A stretch of 64,000 bases of DNA from Paenibacillus oryzae (GTDB lineage Bacteria > Bacillota > Bacilli > Paenibacillales > Paenibacillaceae): assembly GCF_001675045.1 (NCBI RefSeq), contig NZ_LYPA01000079.1:1-64000 (forward strand), read 5' to 3'. The translations under genes were made by a program, and so were the position numbers. Below the pieces are notes generated by a model. The model searched no databases and was not told the DNA's origin. It saw only the letters and a list, made by a program, of their open reading frames with translations. Each line of letters starts with the position of its first letter. The first letter of the stretch is position 1. Below are positions 25,673 through 35,040 of this stretch, one piece after another.

Positions 25673-25779
25673 AATAACTGAAAAAAGGATAGAATCGACG
25701 TAGAGCATTGCTGCAGTCACTGAAACAGACATTAAAAAGTAAGCACAGGAACCGCAGTAAGAAAGGGAGTGGAATAAGG

Positions 25780-26340
25780 ATGAAATGGATTGTCGGGTTG
25801 GGAAATCCCGGCCCTGCTTATAAAGATACACGGCATAATGTAGGCTTTATGGTGGTGGATGAGCTTGCGAAGCGTTGGGGGATCTCCGTCACAACCAGCA
25901 AATGCAAGGCGTTGATTGGCGAAGGCAATGTGGGGGGCGTCAAGGTTGTCCTTATTAAGCCGATGACCTATATGAATTTATCCGGCGAGTCGGTGCGTGC
26001 GTTTATGGATTATTTTAAAGCGGAGCTGGAGGACGGCATTGTTGTTTACGATGATCTGGATACGGAGATCGGCAAGCTGAGATTGAGGTATCAAGGGAGC
26101 GCGGGCGGCCATAACGGCATTAAATCGCTGATTCAGCATTTGAATACGCAGACCTTTAACCGGATTCGGATGGGCATTTCCCGCCCTGAGCCTGGAATGG
26201 TCATTTCGGATTATGTGTTGTCGACCTTTCCCAAGAAAGACAGGGACAAGCTGGCCGAGATGATCGAAAAGGCTGCTGACGCAGTGGAATTTGGACTGAA
26301 ATCGCCGTTTGAGCAAACGATGGCAAAGTTTAATCATTAA
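25780..26340 (+). CDS. pth: Peptidyl-tRNA hydrolase (SpoVC)
   Basis: A 186-aa enzyme that frees tRNA from peptidyl-tRNAs dropped by ribosomes. KWIVGLGNPGPAYKDTRHNVGFMVVDEL contains the catalytic His, with LIKPMTYMNLSGES and VVYDDLDTEIGKLRLRYQGSAGGHNGIKS carrying the other active-site residues. The open frame extends to 25708, but GAAAGGGAG and the family start support 25780. It is spoVC in B. subtilis, followed by fin as here. Confidence 0.96.
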   Translation: MKWIVGLGNPGPAYKDTRHNVGFMVVDELAKRWGISVTTSKCKALIGEGNVGGVKVVLIKPMTYMNLSGESVRAFMDYFKAELEDGIVVYDDLDTEIGKLRLRYQGSAGGHNGIKSLIQHLNTQTFNRIRMGISRPEPGMVISDYVLSTFPKKDRDKLAEMIEKAADAVEFGLKSPFEQTMAKFNH

Positions 26341-26394
26341 AAGCCGCCGATGTGGGCATACTGGGTGTATAACCTATCCCCGGGAGGCATACAT

Positions 26395-26625
26395 ATGGCT
26401 GTAAACTATATCTGCAGACATTGCAAAACGTCCATTGGCTCTATAAATGCGGCTGCTGTAACCGAGCAGCAGCTAGGCTTTCATTCCTTGACCCTTGAGG
26501 AGCGCAGCGATATAATAGCGTATGACTCAAACGGCGATGTAACGGTAAAAATCGTCTGTGATTATTGCAATGAAGCGCTGCAAAGCAACCCTGATTTGAT
26601 GATGGTTGGAAATCCGCTTCAATGA
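26395..26625 (+). CDS. fin: Anti-sigma-F factor Fin (YabK)
   Basis: A 76-aa protein with two zinc-knuckle pairs, YICRHCKTSIG near the N-terminus and VCDYCNEAL near the C-terminus. Fin is made in the forespore and binds sigma-F to help the switch to sigma-G. GGGAGG 7 nt upstream marks ATG 26395; the frame upstream of it is not conserved. The pth-fin-mfd order is that of B. subtilis spoVC-yabK-mfd. Confidence 0.92.
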   Translation: MAVNYICRHCKTSIGSINAAAVTEQQLGFHSLTLEERSDIIAYDSNGDVTVKIVCDYCNEALQSNPDLMMVGNPLQ

Positions 26626-26782
26626 ATGAAGACGATAATAGGATGATGCAGGAGCAGGCTATGCCAGAGGATGATGGCGGTAGCTGTTTTTGCGTGGGCT
26701 TGATTGTGCAGTTGGCTCAAGGTTGATCGAGAACTACGCTAGTATGTATAGATTGTCATATAGAAATGAGGTGCCGCAAACG

Positions 26783-29700
26783 TTGAAAGCGCTAATTCAA
26801 AGCTTTGCAGCGGATAACGATGTCCAGTCGATCCTGTCTGGAATCCGCAAAGGAATGCGAGAGCAGATGATATCCGGGCTCGCGGGCTCCTCCCGCCAGG
26901 TATTGATTGCTGCGCTGGAGGAAGCGGTGGAGCGTCCGATGCTTGTTGTGACGCATAATATGTTCTCTGCCCAGAAGATAGCGGAGGACCTGCAGGAATG
27001 TTTGTCCCCCGAAAAGGTGCTGCTCTATCCTGCAAACGAGCTAATGGCAGCGGAAGCGGCAATTTCGAGCCCCGAGACGCTGGCGCAGCGAATGGATGTG
27101 CTCATACAGCTGTCCCGCGGCTATCGCGGGATTATTGTTGTGCCCTTTTCCGGCGTTCGCCGATATTTGCCTATTGGCCAAGTGATGGCAGAAGCGCAAA
27201 TAGCCGTCAAGGTAGGCGATACATTAGCTCTGGAGGATTTCCTGCGCCGCATGACGGCGCTGGGTTATGTGCGCGTTGACCGTGTAGAATCGCGCGGCGA
27301 GATGAGCGTACGTGGCGGCATTATTGATTTTTTTCCGTTAACCTGGAACCAGGCTTGCCGCATTGAATGGTTCGGCGACGAAATTGATTCCATTCGGGCC
27401 TTTGATCCGGCGGAGCAGCGTTCCAGCGATGTGATGCAGGAATGCATCATTCCTCCTTGTCAGGAGATTATCGCGGATCGGACGAGGATGTCGTCCGCAG
27501 CGGATCAAGGCAATGGGCTGCTGGAGCGGCAGCTGGAGAAAATGACGGACCGGACGGCAAAGGAACGACTGCGAGCAGAAATCGGCGGCGAACTGGAGAA
27601 GCTGCGAGAAGGCTTTTATTTTCCGGAAATCTATAAATATATTTCATTGCTCTACCCTGAGCGCCAAACGATTATGGACTACATGCCGGAGGATACGCTT
27701 CTTATTCTGGACGAACCGACCCGCTTGCTGGAAACGGCCAAGCAATTGGAGCGGGATGAAGCGGAATGGGCCATACATCTGCTTCAGAACGGAAAGTCAT
27801 TGCCCGGCTTTGTGCTGGCGAAAGATACGGAAGAAATTTTGCATCACCGTCCCTTCCCGACCTTGTTCCTTTCCTTGTTCTTAAGGCAGATTCCTCATTC
27901 TCAGCCGCAAAATATTTTGAACATGACCAGCCGCACCATGCAAAATTTCCATGGACAAATGAACGTGCTCAAGTCCGAGATGGAGCGTTGGAAAAAGATC
28001 GGCGCTACGGTCATTATGCTGGCCGGCAATGCGGAGCGCATTGAGCGGATGAGACGGGTGCTGGACGATTACGGCATCGAGCCGCCAAATCTGCTGGAGG
28101 GCAATTTGCAGCAGGGCTTTGAGCTGCCATCCTCCCATCTGGTGGTCATTACGGAAGGCGAGATGTTTTCGCAGAAGCAGCGCAAGCAGCGCCGGGTTGA
28201 CCGGAAGCTGGACAATGCGGAGCGGATCAAAAGCTATACCGAGCTGAAAATCGGCGATTTTGTCGTTCACCACAACCATGGCATCGGCAAATACGTCGGC
28301 ATCGGCACGTTGGAAATAGGCGGCATCCATCGCGACTACATGCATATTCTCTATTCGGGCGGGGACAAATTGTCCGTGCCGATCGAGCAGATCGATATGA
28401 TTCAGAAATATGTCGGCTCGGAGGAGAAGGAGCCTAAGGTTAACAAGCTTGGCGGTACGGAATGGACAAAAGCCAAAACCAAAGCAAGGGCTTCGGTGCA
28501 GGATATTGCAGAGGACCTGATCAAGCTGTATGCGCAGAGGCAGTCCAGCCCCGGTTATGCATTTGGAGCGGATACCAGCTATCAGCAGGAATTTGAAGCA
28601 ATGTTTCCTTATGATGAGACGCGGGATCAGCTGCGGGCCATTGAAGAAATCAAAAAAGATATGGAGAAAACCCAGCCGATGGACCGGCTGCTTTGCGGCG
28701 ATGTGGGCTACGGCAAAACCGAGGTGGCGGTTCGTGCTGCTTTCAAGGCGGCTATGGACAGCAAGCAGGTGGCCGTGCTTGTGCCCACCACGATTCTGGC
28801 GCAGCAGCACTACGAAACCTTCCGCGAGCGTTTTTCGGGATATCCAATCAATGTTCAGGTTATGAGCCGCTTCCGTTCCCGCAAGGAGCAGAATGAAACG
28901 ATCAAGGGACTAAAAAACGGTACAGTAGATGTTGTCATCGGTACTCATCGGCTTTTGTCGCAGGATATGATTTTTAAATCGCTAGGTTTGCTTATCGTCG
29001 ACGAGGAGCAGCGTTTTGGCGTATCCCACAAGGAAAAGCTGAAAAAGCTGAAAAATAACGTCGATGTGCTGACGCTGACCGCAACTCCGATTCCGCGAAC
29101 GCTTCATATGTCTATGCTTGGCGTGCGGGATTTGTCGGTTATCGAGACGCCGCCGGAAAACCGCTTTCCGGTGCAAACCTACGTTGTGGAATATAGCCCG
29201 GCGCTGGTGCGTGAAGCGATCGAGCGCGAGCTTGCGCGCGGCGGACAGGTCTATTATCTCTACAACCGCGTTCAGGGAATCTATCAGATGGCGGAAGCGA
29301 TTAATGCGCTGGTGCCGGATGCCCGGGTGACGGTAGGCCATGGGCAGATGTCGGAGCAGGAGCTGGAGAAAACGATTCTGGATTTCCTCGACGGCGAATC
29401 CGATGTGCTTGTCAGCACCAGCATTATTGAAACCGGGGTCGATATTCCCAACGTCAATACGCTGATCGTCCATGACGCAGACAAAATGGGACTTTCCCAG
29501 CTGTACCAGCTGCGCGGTCGAGTAGGACGCTCCAATCGGATCGCGTACGCCTACTTTACCTATCAGCGGGACAAGGTGCTGACGGAAGTGGCGGAGAAGC
29601 GGCTGCAATCCATCAAGGAGTTTACTGAGCTTGGTTCCGGCTTCAAAATTGCGATGCGAGACCTGGCTATCCGGGGAGCAGGCAATTTGCTGGGCGCGGA

Positions 29701-30316
29701 GCAGCATGGCTTTATCGCGTCCGTCGGATTCGATATGTACTCCCAGATGCTTGCCGAGGAAATCGGCAAACGTAAAGCGGAGATGACTGGCGAACCAGTA
29801 GCTGTCGAGAAGATAGTAACAACGCTGATTGATCTTAGCGTGGATGCCTACCTGCCATCCGATTATATTTACGACAGCATTCAAAAAATAGAAATTTACA
29901 AAAAGGTCGCAGCCGTTCGCACCTTTGAAGAAACTGACGATTTGATTGATGAGCTGGTGGATCGCTTCGGCGACTTGCCTCAAGCGGTCAGCAATCTCTT
30001 ATCCGTGGCCCGGCTCAAAATATACGGATCCCTTTGCGGAATTGAATCTATCAGTCAAAAAGGCGACGATCTGATCTTCAAGCTGGCAGCTCCGCTGACT
30101 GGCAAGATGGCCCGCAAGCGGGTAGACGGCTTATGCCTGAAATTCGAAAACCGCTTCAAGCAAGGCAGCGAGCATGAAGCTCCGCCAACCATTATGCTGC
30201 GGGGCAAAGGGCTTAACATGGAGCAAAAGCTGCATTTGTCGGAACGGTTTCTGGACGGCTACCGCGAAGCAGTAGCAGAGAAGCAGGAGCTTCAGAACGC
30301 AACCTCGCAAGCCTGA
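26783..30316 (+). CDS. mfd: Transcription-repair coupling factor Mfd
   Basis: A 1177-aa ATP-driven DNA translocase that removes RNA polymerase stalled at lesions and recruits UvrA. In order: the UvrB-like N-terminal domain, the RNA polymerase-interacting CarD-like domain (IGDFVVHHNHGIGKYVGI, ~residues 490-560), SF2 helicase motifs (LLCGDVGYGKTEVA Walker A; LIVDEEQRFGV DEEQ box; QLRGRVGRSNR motif VI) and the TRCF C-terminal domain. The start is TTG 26783, 9 nt after GAGGTG, which gives the same length as B. subtilis Mfd. The upstream part of the frame to 26690 is not conserved. Confidence 0.95.
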   Translation: MKALIQSFAADNDVQSILSGIRKGMREQMISGLAGSSRQVLIAALEEAVERPMLVVTHNMFSAQKIAEDLQECLSPEKVLLYPANELMAAEAAISSPETLAQRMDVLIQLSRGYRGIIVVPFSGVRRYLPIGQVMAEAQIAVKVGDTLALEDFLRRMTALGYVRVDRVESRGEMSVRGGIIDFFPLTWNQACRIEWFGDEIDSIRAFDPAEQRSSDVMQECIIPPCQEIIADRTRMSSAADQGNGLLERQLEKMTDRTAKERLRAEIGGELEKLREGFYFPEIYKYISLLYPERQTIMDYMPEDTLLILDEPTRLLETAKQLERDEAEWAIHLLQNGKSLPGFVLAKDTEEILHHRPFPTLFLSLFLRQIPHSQPQNILNMTSRTMQNFHGQMNVLKSEMERWKKIGATVIMLAGNAERIERMRRVLDDYGIEPPNLLEGNLQQGFELPSSHLVVITEGEMFSQKQRKQRRVDRKLDNAERIKSYTELKIGDFVVHHNHGIGKYVGIGTLEIGGIHRDYMHILYSGGDKLSVPIEQIDMIQKYVGSEEKEPKVNKLGGTEWTKAKTKARASVQDIAEDLIKLYAQRQSSPGYAFGADTSYQQEFEAMFPYDETRDQLRAIEEIKKDMEKTQPMDRLLCGDVGYGKTEVAVRAAFKAAMDSKQVAVLVPTTILAQQHYETFRERFSGYPINVQVMSRFRSRKEQNETIKGLKNGTVDVVIGTHRLLSQDMIFKSLGLLIVDEEQRFGVSHKEKLKKLKNNVDVLTLTATPIPRTLHMSMLGVRDLSVIETPPENRFPVQTYVVEYSPALVREAIERELARGGQVYYLYNRVQGIYQMAEAINALVPDARVTVGHGQMSEQELEKTILDFLDGESDVLVSTSIIETGVDIPNVNTLIVHDADKMGLSQLYQLRGRVGRSNRIAYAYFTYQRDKVLTEVAEKRLQSIKEFTELGSGFKIAMRDLAIRGAGNLLGAEQHGFIASVGFDMYSQMLAEEIGKRKAEMTGEPVAVEKIVTTLIDLSVDAYLPSDYIYDSIQKIEIYKKVAAVRTFEETDDLIDELVDRFGDLPQAVSNLLSVARLKIYGSLCGIESISQKGDDLIFKLAAPLTGKMARKRVDGLCLKFENRFKQGSEHEAPPTIMLRGKGLNMEQKLHLSERFLDGYREAVAEKQELQNATSQA

Positions 30317-30341
30317 TTGATATCGAACATTTTTACAACAG

Positions 30342-30382
30342 CCTCCCTGACTCTGGATTATCCGGATCAGGGAGGTTTTTTC
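30342..30382 (+). terminator. Terminator after mfd
   Basis: CCTCCCTGA (30342-30350) pairs with TCAGGGAGG and is followed by TTTTTT. It ends the conserved block before the accessory region. Confidence 0.9.
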
Positions 30383-30454
30383 TGTTTAACTCCCTAATTT
30401 TAACTGCTGTAACAGCTCTGTCGATTATTTTTCACCTAAAATCTCCTAAAAAGG

Positions 30455-30485
30455 TTGCCCATGACGCAGCGTCAACTGGTATGCT
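30455..30485 (+). promoter_or_regulatory. MerR-type promoter of the first serine hydrolase
   Basis: TTGCCC (30455-30460), a 19-bp spacer and TATGCT (30480-30485). The spacer holds the perfect palindrome TGACGCAGCGTCA (30462-30474). A stretched 19-bp spacer with an operator between -35 and -10 is the hallmark of MerR-family activated promoters. The same arrangement precedes the paralogue at 32642. Confidence 0.65.
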
Positions 30486-30552
30486 AGAGGAGAAGATAGA
30501 TTTGGCGATATTTGGATATTGCCCATTCCAATAGAAGAGGTGAGCTGACAAA

Positions 30553-32628
30553 ATGATGAAAAGATGGTACAAGCGATCACTTGCTGCCGTTTTGACGGTT
30601 GCTATGCTGATTCCTGCGGCTGCTGTGTCGGCAGCGGAATCAAAAGCCGAGTTATCCTACTCGGTAACCAAGCAGGCTGCGGAAGCGAAAGCGGCGTTGC
30701 TGACGAGCAGCTACGGAGTGTCTAGCGTGCAATATGCTCTGTTTGATCAAGGCCGGATTGTCGTTTCCGGTCAAGCGGGCATTAATGACGAGCAGGGCCA
30801 ACTCCCGTTGACGAACGAGACGGTTTATGGCATTGGTTCGGTAAGCAAGGTGTACACCGCTGCCGCGGTGATGACGCTTGTGGATGAAGGCAAGCTGGAG
30901 CTGGACAAGCCTCTGGTTAATTATTTGCCCGAATTTACGATGAAGGATAGCCGTTACAAGCAAATTACGCCAAGGATGCTGCTTAATCATTCCTCCGGGT
31001 TGAACGGCTCATCGTTGACCAACGCCTTTTTGTTTGAAGACAATGACTCCTACCCGCATGACCAGCTGCTGGACTCTCTGGCGCAGCAGGAATTGAAGGC
31101 TGATCCGGGGGCGTATTCCGTATATAGCAATGACAGCTTTACACTGGCCGAGCTGCTGGTTGAGGAAGTAAGCGGCATGAGCTTTACGGACTATATTCAT
31201 CAATATATTACGAAGCCGCTTGGACTTTCCCATACCCAAACATCAGGCGATGGACTTGACAACGATAAGATGGCTGCTCTTTATTCGCCATTGAAGAAAG
31301 GTCAAATGCCGTCAGAGGTTGTTAATGTCATCGGCACCGGGGGCATTTATTCCACAGCCGAGGAGCTTGCCATTTTTGGCGGGGTGTTTGCCGGTTATGA
31401 AGGAACTGTTTTATCGAAAAAATCGGTTTCCCTTATGGGAGAAGAGGAATACAAGCGGGGCCTTTGGCCGGAGGAAGGAAGCGACATGTTCGCGTATGGT
31501 CTGGGCTGGGATTCCGTATCGTTGTTTCCGTTTGGCGATTATGATATGAAGGCCCTCTCCAAGGGCGGAGACACCTTGTTCTATCATGCGCAGCTGATTG
31601 TGCTGCCGGAGCAAGGGATGGCGGCGGCTGTCCTCTCGTCAGGCGGCGCAAGCACCTACAATGGCGTGTTTGCGGCGGATCTTCTTCTACAGGCGCTCAA
31701 GGAGCGCGGCAAAATCGACGAGCTGCCGGCGCCTAAGTCGTTTGGCGAACCAAAAGCGGCCCAACTGCCGCAGGAGCAGCTTAAATATGGCGGCCTTTAT
31801 GCCGGAACCTCGCAAGTATACAAGATTGACCTTGACTCTGAGGGCAAGCTGCTTTTGTCCAGCGCTAGTCAGCCTGCCGCAGGATCGGTGGAATATATTT
31901 ATACCGAAAACGGTGACTATATTAGCGCCGACGGCATGATGAAAGCCCGTTTTGTGGAAGAAAAAAACGGAAACGTTTATTTGTGGACCAGTGATTATTT
32001 GCAGCTTCCGGGCATTGGTCAAACTAAGCTGAGCCATTATGCCATGGAGAAGCTTGGTCCTAATGCGATTACCGATGCAACAGCCAAAGCGTGGGAAAAA
32101 CGGGATGGCAAGTTGTATTATGTCGTTAGTGAAAAATTTTCGTCCGTCTTATACTTGCAAAATACGGGTATGGCCATTCACCTTCTGGATGAAGCACCCG
32201 GCTATGTTATGGACCAAAAAATAACGGGCCCCAATAGCTCCAGAAGCGATATCAGCATTCCTGCCATGAGCGGCCGCGACCACTCTCCGTTACAATTCTA
32301 TTCCGAAAACGGGATTGAATACGGGAAGTCGCAAGGCTCTGTGATGATAAGCGAGGATGGCGTATCAGCTATCTATGCGGGTAAAAAGTCCAGAGTTACA
32401 ATAGCGGACAACGGCTTTGCCAGATGGTTTAAAATTCCGGAAGCCGCTGCTGGAAAAATGTTGACTGTCAGCCGCCCGGCTCAAAGCTCCTTTGCCGTAT
32501 ATGACGCTGCTGGAACATGCGTATATTTCTCGCAGGTTGAAGATAACCGTGAAGTCGAGCTGCCGGTTAACGGAAAGATTGTTTTTGCCGGAGATCCTGG
32601 TTCCGTTTTCCAAATTTCCCTTCGTTGA
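30553..32628 (+). CDS. Secreted serine hydrolase, beta-lactamase/PBP class C family (copy 1)
   Basis: A 691-aa exported protein with an N-terminal signal peptide (basic KRWYKRS, hydrophobic core, cut near AVSAAES). The beta-lactamase-like domain covers ~residues 35-390: SxxK at 96-99 (GSVSKVY), YSN in SVYSNDSFTLAELL, and KGGDT as the third motif. The C-terminal ~300 residues are beta-rich with no family I recognise. Such enzymes are D-Ala-D-Ala peptidases, esterases or peptide hydrolases; the substrate is unknown. A paralogue follows. AGAGGTGAG lies before the ATG. Confidence 0.82.
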   Translation: MMKRWYKRSLAAVLTVAMLIPAAAVSAAESKAELSYSVTKQAAEAKAALLTSSYGVSSVQYALFDQGRIVVSGQAGINDEQGQLPLTNETVYGIGSVSKVYTAAAVMTLVDEGKLELDKPLVNYLPEFTMKDSRYKQITPRMLLNHSSGLNGSSLTNAFLFEDNDSYPHDQLLDSLAQQELKADPGAYSVYSNDSFTLAELLVEEVSGMSFTDYIHQYITKPLGLSHTQTSGDGLDNDKMAALYSPLKKGQMPSEVVNVIGTGGIYSTAEELAIFGGVFAGYEGTVLSKKSVSLMGEEEYKRGLWPEEGSDMFAYGLGWDSVSLFPFGDYDMKALSKGGDTLFYHAQLIVLPEQGMAAAVLSSGGASTYNGVFAADLLLQALKERGKIDELPAPKSFGEPKAAQLPQEQLKYGGLYAGTSQVYKIDLDSEGKLLLSSASQPAAGSVEYIYTENGDYISADGMMKARFVEEKNGNVYLWTSDYLQLPGIGQTKLSHYAMEKLGPNAITDATAKAWEKRDGKLYYVVSEKFSSVLYLQNTGMAIHLLDEAPGYVMDQKITGPNSSRSDISIPAMSGRDHSPLQFYSENGIEYGKSQGSVMISEDGVSAIYAGKKSRVTIADNGFARWFKIPEAAAGKMLTVSRPAQSSFAVYDAAGTCVYFSQVEDNREVELPVNGKIVFAGDPGSVFQISLR

Positions 32629-32641
32629 TTGATAATAGCGC

Positions 32642-32672
32642 TTGCTCATGACGCAACGTCAGGTATTACACT
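32642..32672 (+). promoter_or_regulatory. MerR-type promoter of the second serine hydrolase
   Basis: TTGCTC (32642-32647), a 19-bp spacer and TACACT (32667-32672), with TGACGCAACGTCA (32649-32661) in the spacer. It differs from the copy-1 operator at one position. This gives each paralogue its own promoter, probably with the same regulator. Confidence 0.6.
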
Positions 32673-32744
32673 TGGAAAAGAAAGCTACTGACCGGCTTTT
32701 TGGGCTGGGCAGCCTCTATTAATCTGAATGTTGAGGTGAAAACG

Positions 32745-34823
32745 ATGGGGATTAAATTGTTTAAAAGATCCGCAACCGCGATACTGGCTATTGCGCTGCT
32801 TATTCCTTCAGCAGCGGTTTTGGCCAAAGAGGAATCGGGAGGAACACAATCCTATTCGGCGACCAGGCAGTCCGCAGCGAAAAAAGCAGCTTTGCTGACG
32901 GAAGACTATGGAGTAACCAGCGTGCAATACGCATTATTCGATAACGGCCGGATTGCCGTGTCGGGACAGGCTGGAATAAACGACGAGCAAGGCATCATTC
33001 CGTTAAACAACAATACGGTATACGGCATTGGCTCCGTTGCCAAAGTCTATGCTGCTGCCGCCGTTATGAGGCTTGTTGATGAAGGCAAGCTGAAGCTCGA
33101 CGAACCGGTAGTCAGCTACCTTCCGGCTTTTACGATGAAGGATAGCCGCTACAAGCAGATTACGCCCCGAATGCTGCTCAACCATTCCTCCGGCTTGAAC
33201 GGCTCGACGTTAACGAATAGTATTTTGTATCGCGACAATGACACTTATGCGCATGATCATTTTCTGGAGGATTTGGCGCAGCAGGAGCTTAAAGCCGATC
33301 CCGGCGCTTATTCGGTCTACAGCAATGACAGCTTCACATTGGCTGAGCTGCTGGTAGAGGAAGTGAGCGGCATGAGCTTTACCGAATTCATTCAACATGC
33401 TTTTTTTGAGCCATTGGCTTTATCCCGAACCTATACAGCCAGCGAGGAGCTGAACGAGGAAGCGGCTGCTGCGCTCTATTCTCCGATGCGGGAGGGGCAA
33501 ATGCCGCTGGGAATAGACAATGCTATCGGCAGCGGGGGCATCTATTCTACGGCAGAGGAACTGGCTCTTTTTGGCGGATTATTTGCAGGTTATGGACAGG
33601 GGCTTTTATCGGATACAGCCGTCACCCAAATGGCGCAAGAGGAATATAAGCGCGGATTATGGCCTGAGCAAGGAAGCGACATGTTCAACTATGGGCTGGG
33701 GTGGGATTCGGTTCATCTGGCTCCCTTTGGCGATTACGGAATCAAGGCGCTTACCAAAGGCGGAGATACGCTCTTTTATCATGCACAGCTGATCGTACTG
33801 CCGGAGCAAGGAATGACAGCTGCTGTACTCTCTTCGGGAGGATCGAGTATTTTTAATTCAGTTTTTGCTTCCGACCTCCTGCTGCAAGCACTTAAGGAAC
33901 GGGGAGATATTCAGCATTTGCCGTCTCCAAAATCTTTTGGCGAACCGATTGCGGCAGCTCCGCCGCAGAAGCAGCTAGACTATGCAGGCGTTTATGGGAA
34001 TTTTCAAACGGTTTACCAGATCGGGATCACACCGGAAGGCAAGCTGCTATTGTCGAACGCCTTGCAGCCGGGAACAGGGGCAGCTGAATATGTCTTTACG
34101 GAGAGTGGCGATTATATAAGCCAGGACGGAACGACAAAGGTCCGTTTTGTTGAAGAGACAAACGACAGGGTATATTTGTGGATTAGCCAGTATATCTCCC
34201 TCCCTGGTCTGGGTCAAACCGTTGCAACATATTATGATGCGGAAAAGCTGGATAAAAATGAAATTTCCAGTGAAACGGCGGAAAAATGGGCGGAGCGGGA
34301 CGGAAAGATCTATTATATTTTGAATGAGAAGTTTACGTCCGCCTTATATTTTGCAAACATGGCTACCACCGTTCAATTAATGGAGGATGTCCCGGGATAT
34401 AATGCTTCTCAAAAAATAACGGGACCAAATAGCTCCAAAAACGATATTCAAATTCCGGGCCTGAATGGCCGCGATCATATGCCATACCAGTTCTATCAGG
34501 ACAACGGTACGGAATATCTGAAAGTACAGAGCTTTCTTTTTATACATGAAGACGGAATCAAATCAATATACGGGGGACAAAAATCAAAAGCGACTATTCT
34601 TGAGGATGGGCTCGCCAGATGGTTCGCCATTCCCGAAGCCGCTGCAGGGAAAAGGTTAACCGTCAGCCGCCCGGCTCAAAGCTCCTTTGCCGTTTATGAC
34701 GCATCCGGCATATGCGTGTTTTTTTCACAGGTTGATGAGGACCGTGCCATAGAGCTGCCGCCAAACGGAAAGGTTGTTTTTGTTGGAGAGCCGGGCACTG
34801 TCTTCCAGCTTTCTTTGAAATAA
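32745..34823 (+). CDS. Secreted serine hydrolase, beta-lactamase/PBP class C family (copy 2)
   Basis: A 692-aa paralogue of the preceding protein, aligning along its whole length without large gaps; the catalytic half is the more alike. It has a signal peptide (FKRSATAILAIALLIPSAAVLA), SxxK in GSVAKVY, YSN in SVYSNDSFTL and KGGDT. The frame extends to 32700, but GAGGTGAA before ATG 32745 and the signal-peptide start favour the latter. Tandem duplication with a retained promoter is evident. A terminator follows. Confidence 0.82.
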   Translation: MGIKLFKRSATAILAIALLIPSAAVLAKEESGGTQSYSATRQSAAKKAALLTEDYGVTSVQYALFDNGRIAVSGQAGINDEQGIIPLNNNTVYGIGSVAKVYAAAAVMRLVDEGKLKLDEPVVSYLPAFTMKDSRYKQITPRMLLNHSSGLNGSTLTNSILYRDNDTYAHDHFLEDLAQQELKADPGAYSVYSNDSFTLAELLVEEVSGMSFTEFIQHAFFEPLALSRTYTASEELNEEAAAALYSPMREGQMPLGIDNAIGSGGIYSTAEELALFGGLFAGYGQGLLSDTAVTQMAQEEYKRGLWPEQGSDMFNYGLGWDSVHLAPFGDYGIKALTKGGDTLFYHAQLIVLPEQGMTAAVLSSGGSSIFNSVFASDLLLQALKERGDIQHLPSPKSFGEPIAAAPPQKQLDYAGVYGNFQTVYQIGITPEGKLLLSNALQPGTGAAEYVFTESGDYISQDGTTKVRFVEETNDRVYLWISQYISLPGLGQTVATYYDAEKLDKNEISSETAEKWAERDGKIYYILNEKFTSALYFANMATTVQLMEDVPGYNASQKITGPNSSKNDIQIPGLNGRDHMPYQFYQDNGTEYLKVQSFLFIHEDGIKSIYGGQKSKATILEDGLARWFAIPEAAAGKRLTVSRPAQSSFAVYDASGICVFFSQVDEDRAIELPPNGKVVFVGEPGTVFQLSLK

Positions 34824-34892
34824 GCGGGATAAAGGGCGTTATAATTAGCTTACAGCAGGAAGTTTTTTTAAAACCATAAATTAAACAAGGAG

Positions 34893-34928
34893 GCCTTCCC
34901 TGCATGTCGCTGCGGGTGAAGGCTTTTT
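34893..34928 (+). terminator. Terminator after the serine hydrolase pair
   Basis: GCCTTC (34893-34898) with CCTGCA inside pairs with TGCGGG...GAAGGC (ends 34923), followed by TTTTT. Confidence 0.8.
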
Positions 34929-35040
34929 GTTGTACAGGGTGAGAGAGCAGTCTTTTTGCTCACAGGTATGCACGATTCGCTTTTGTGGAATCATTTCTGC
35001 TACAATGTAAGCAAGTTTATATTCTGAAAGGGGATTTGGC

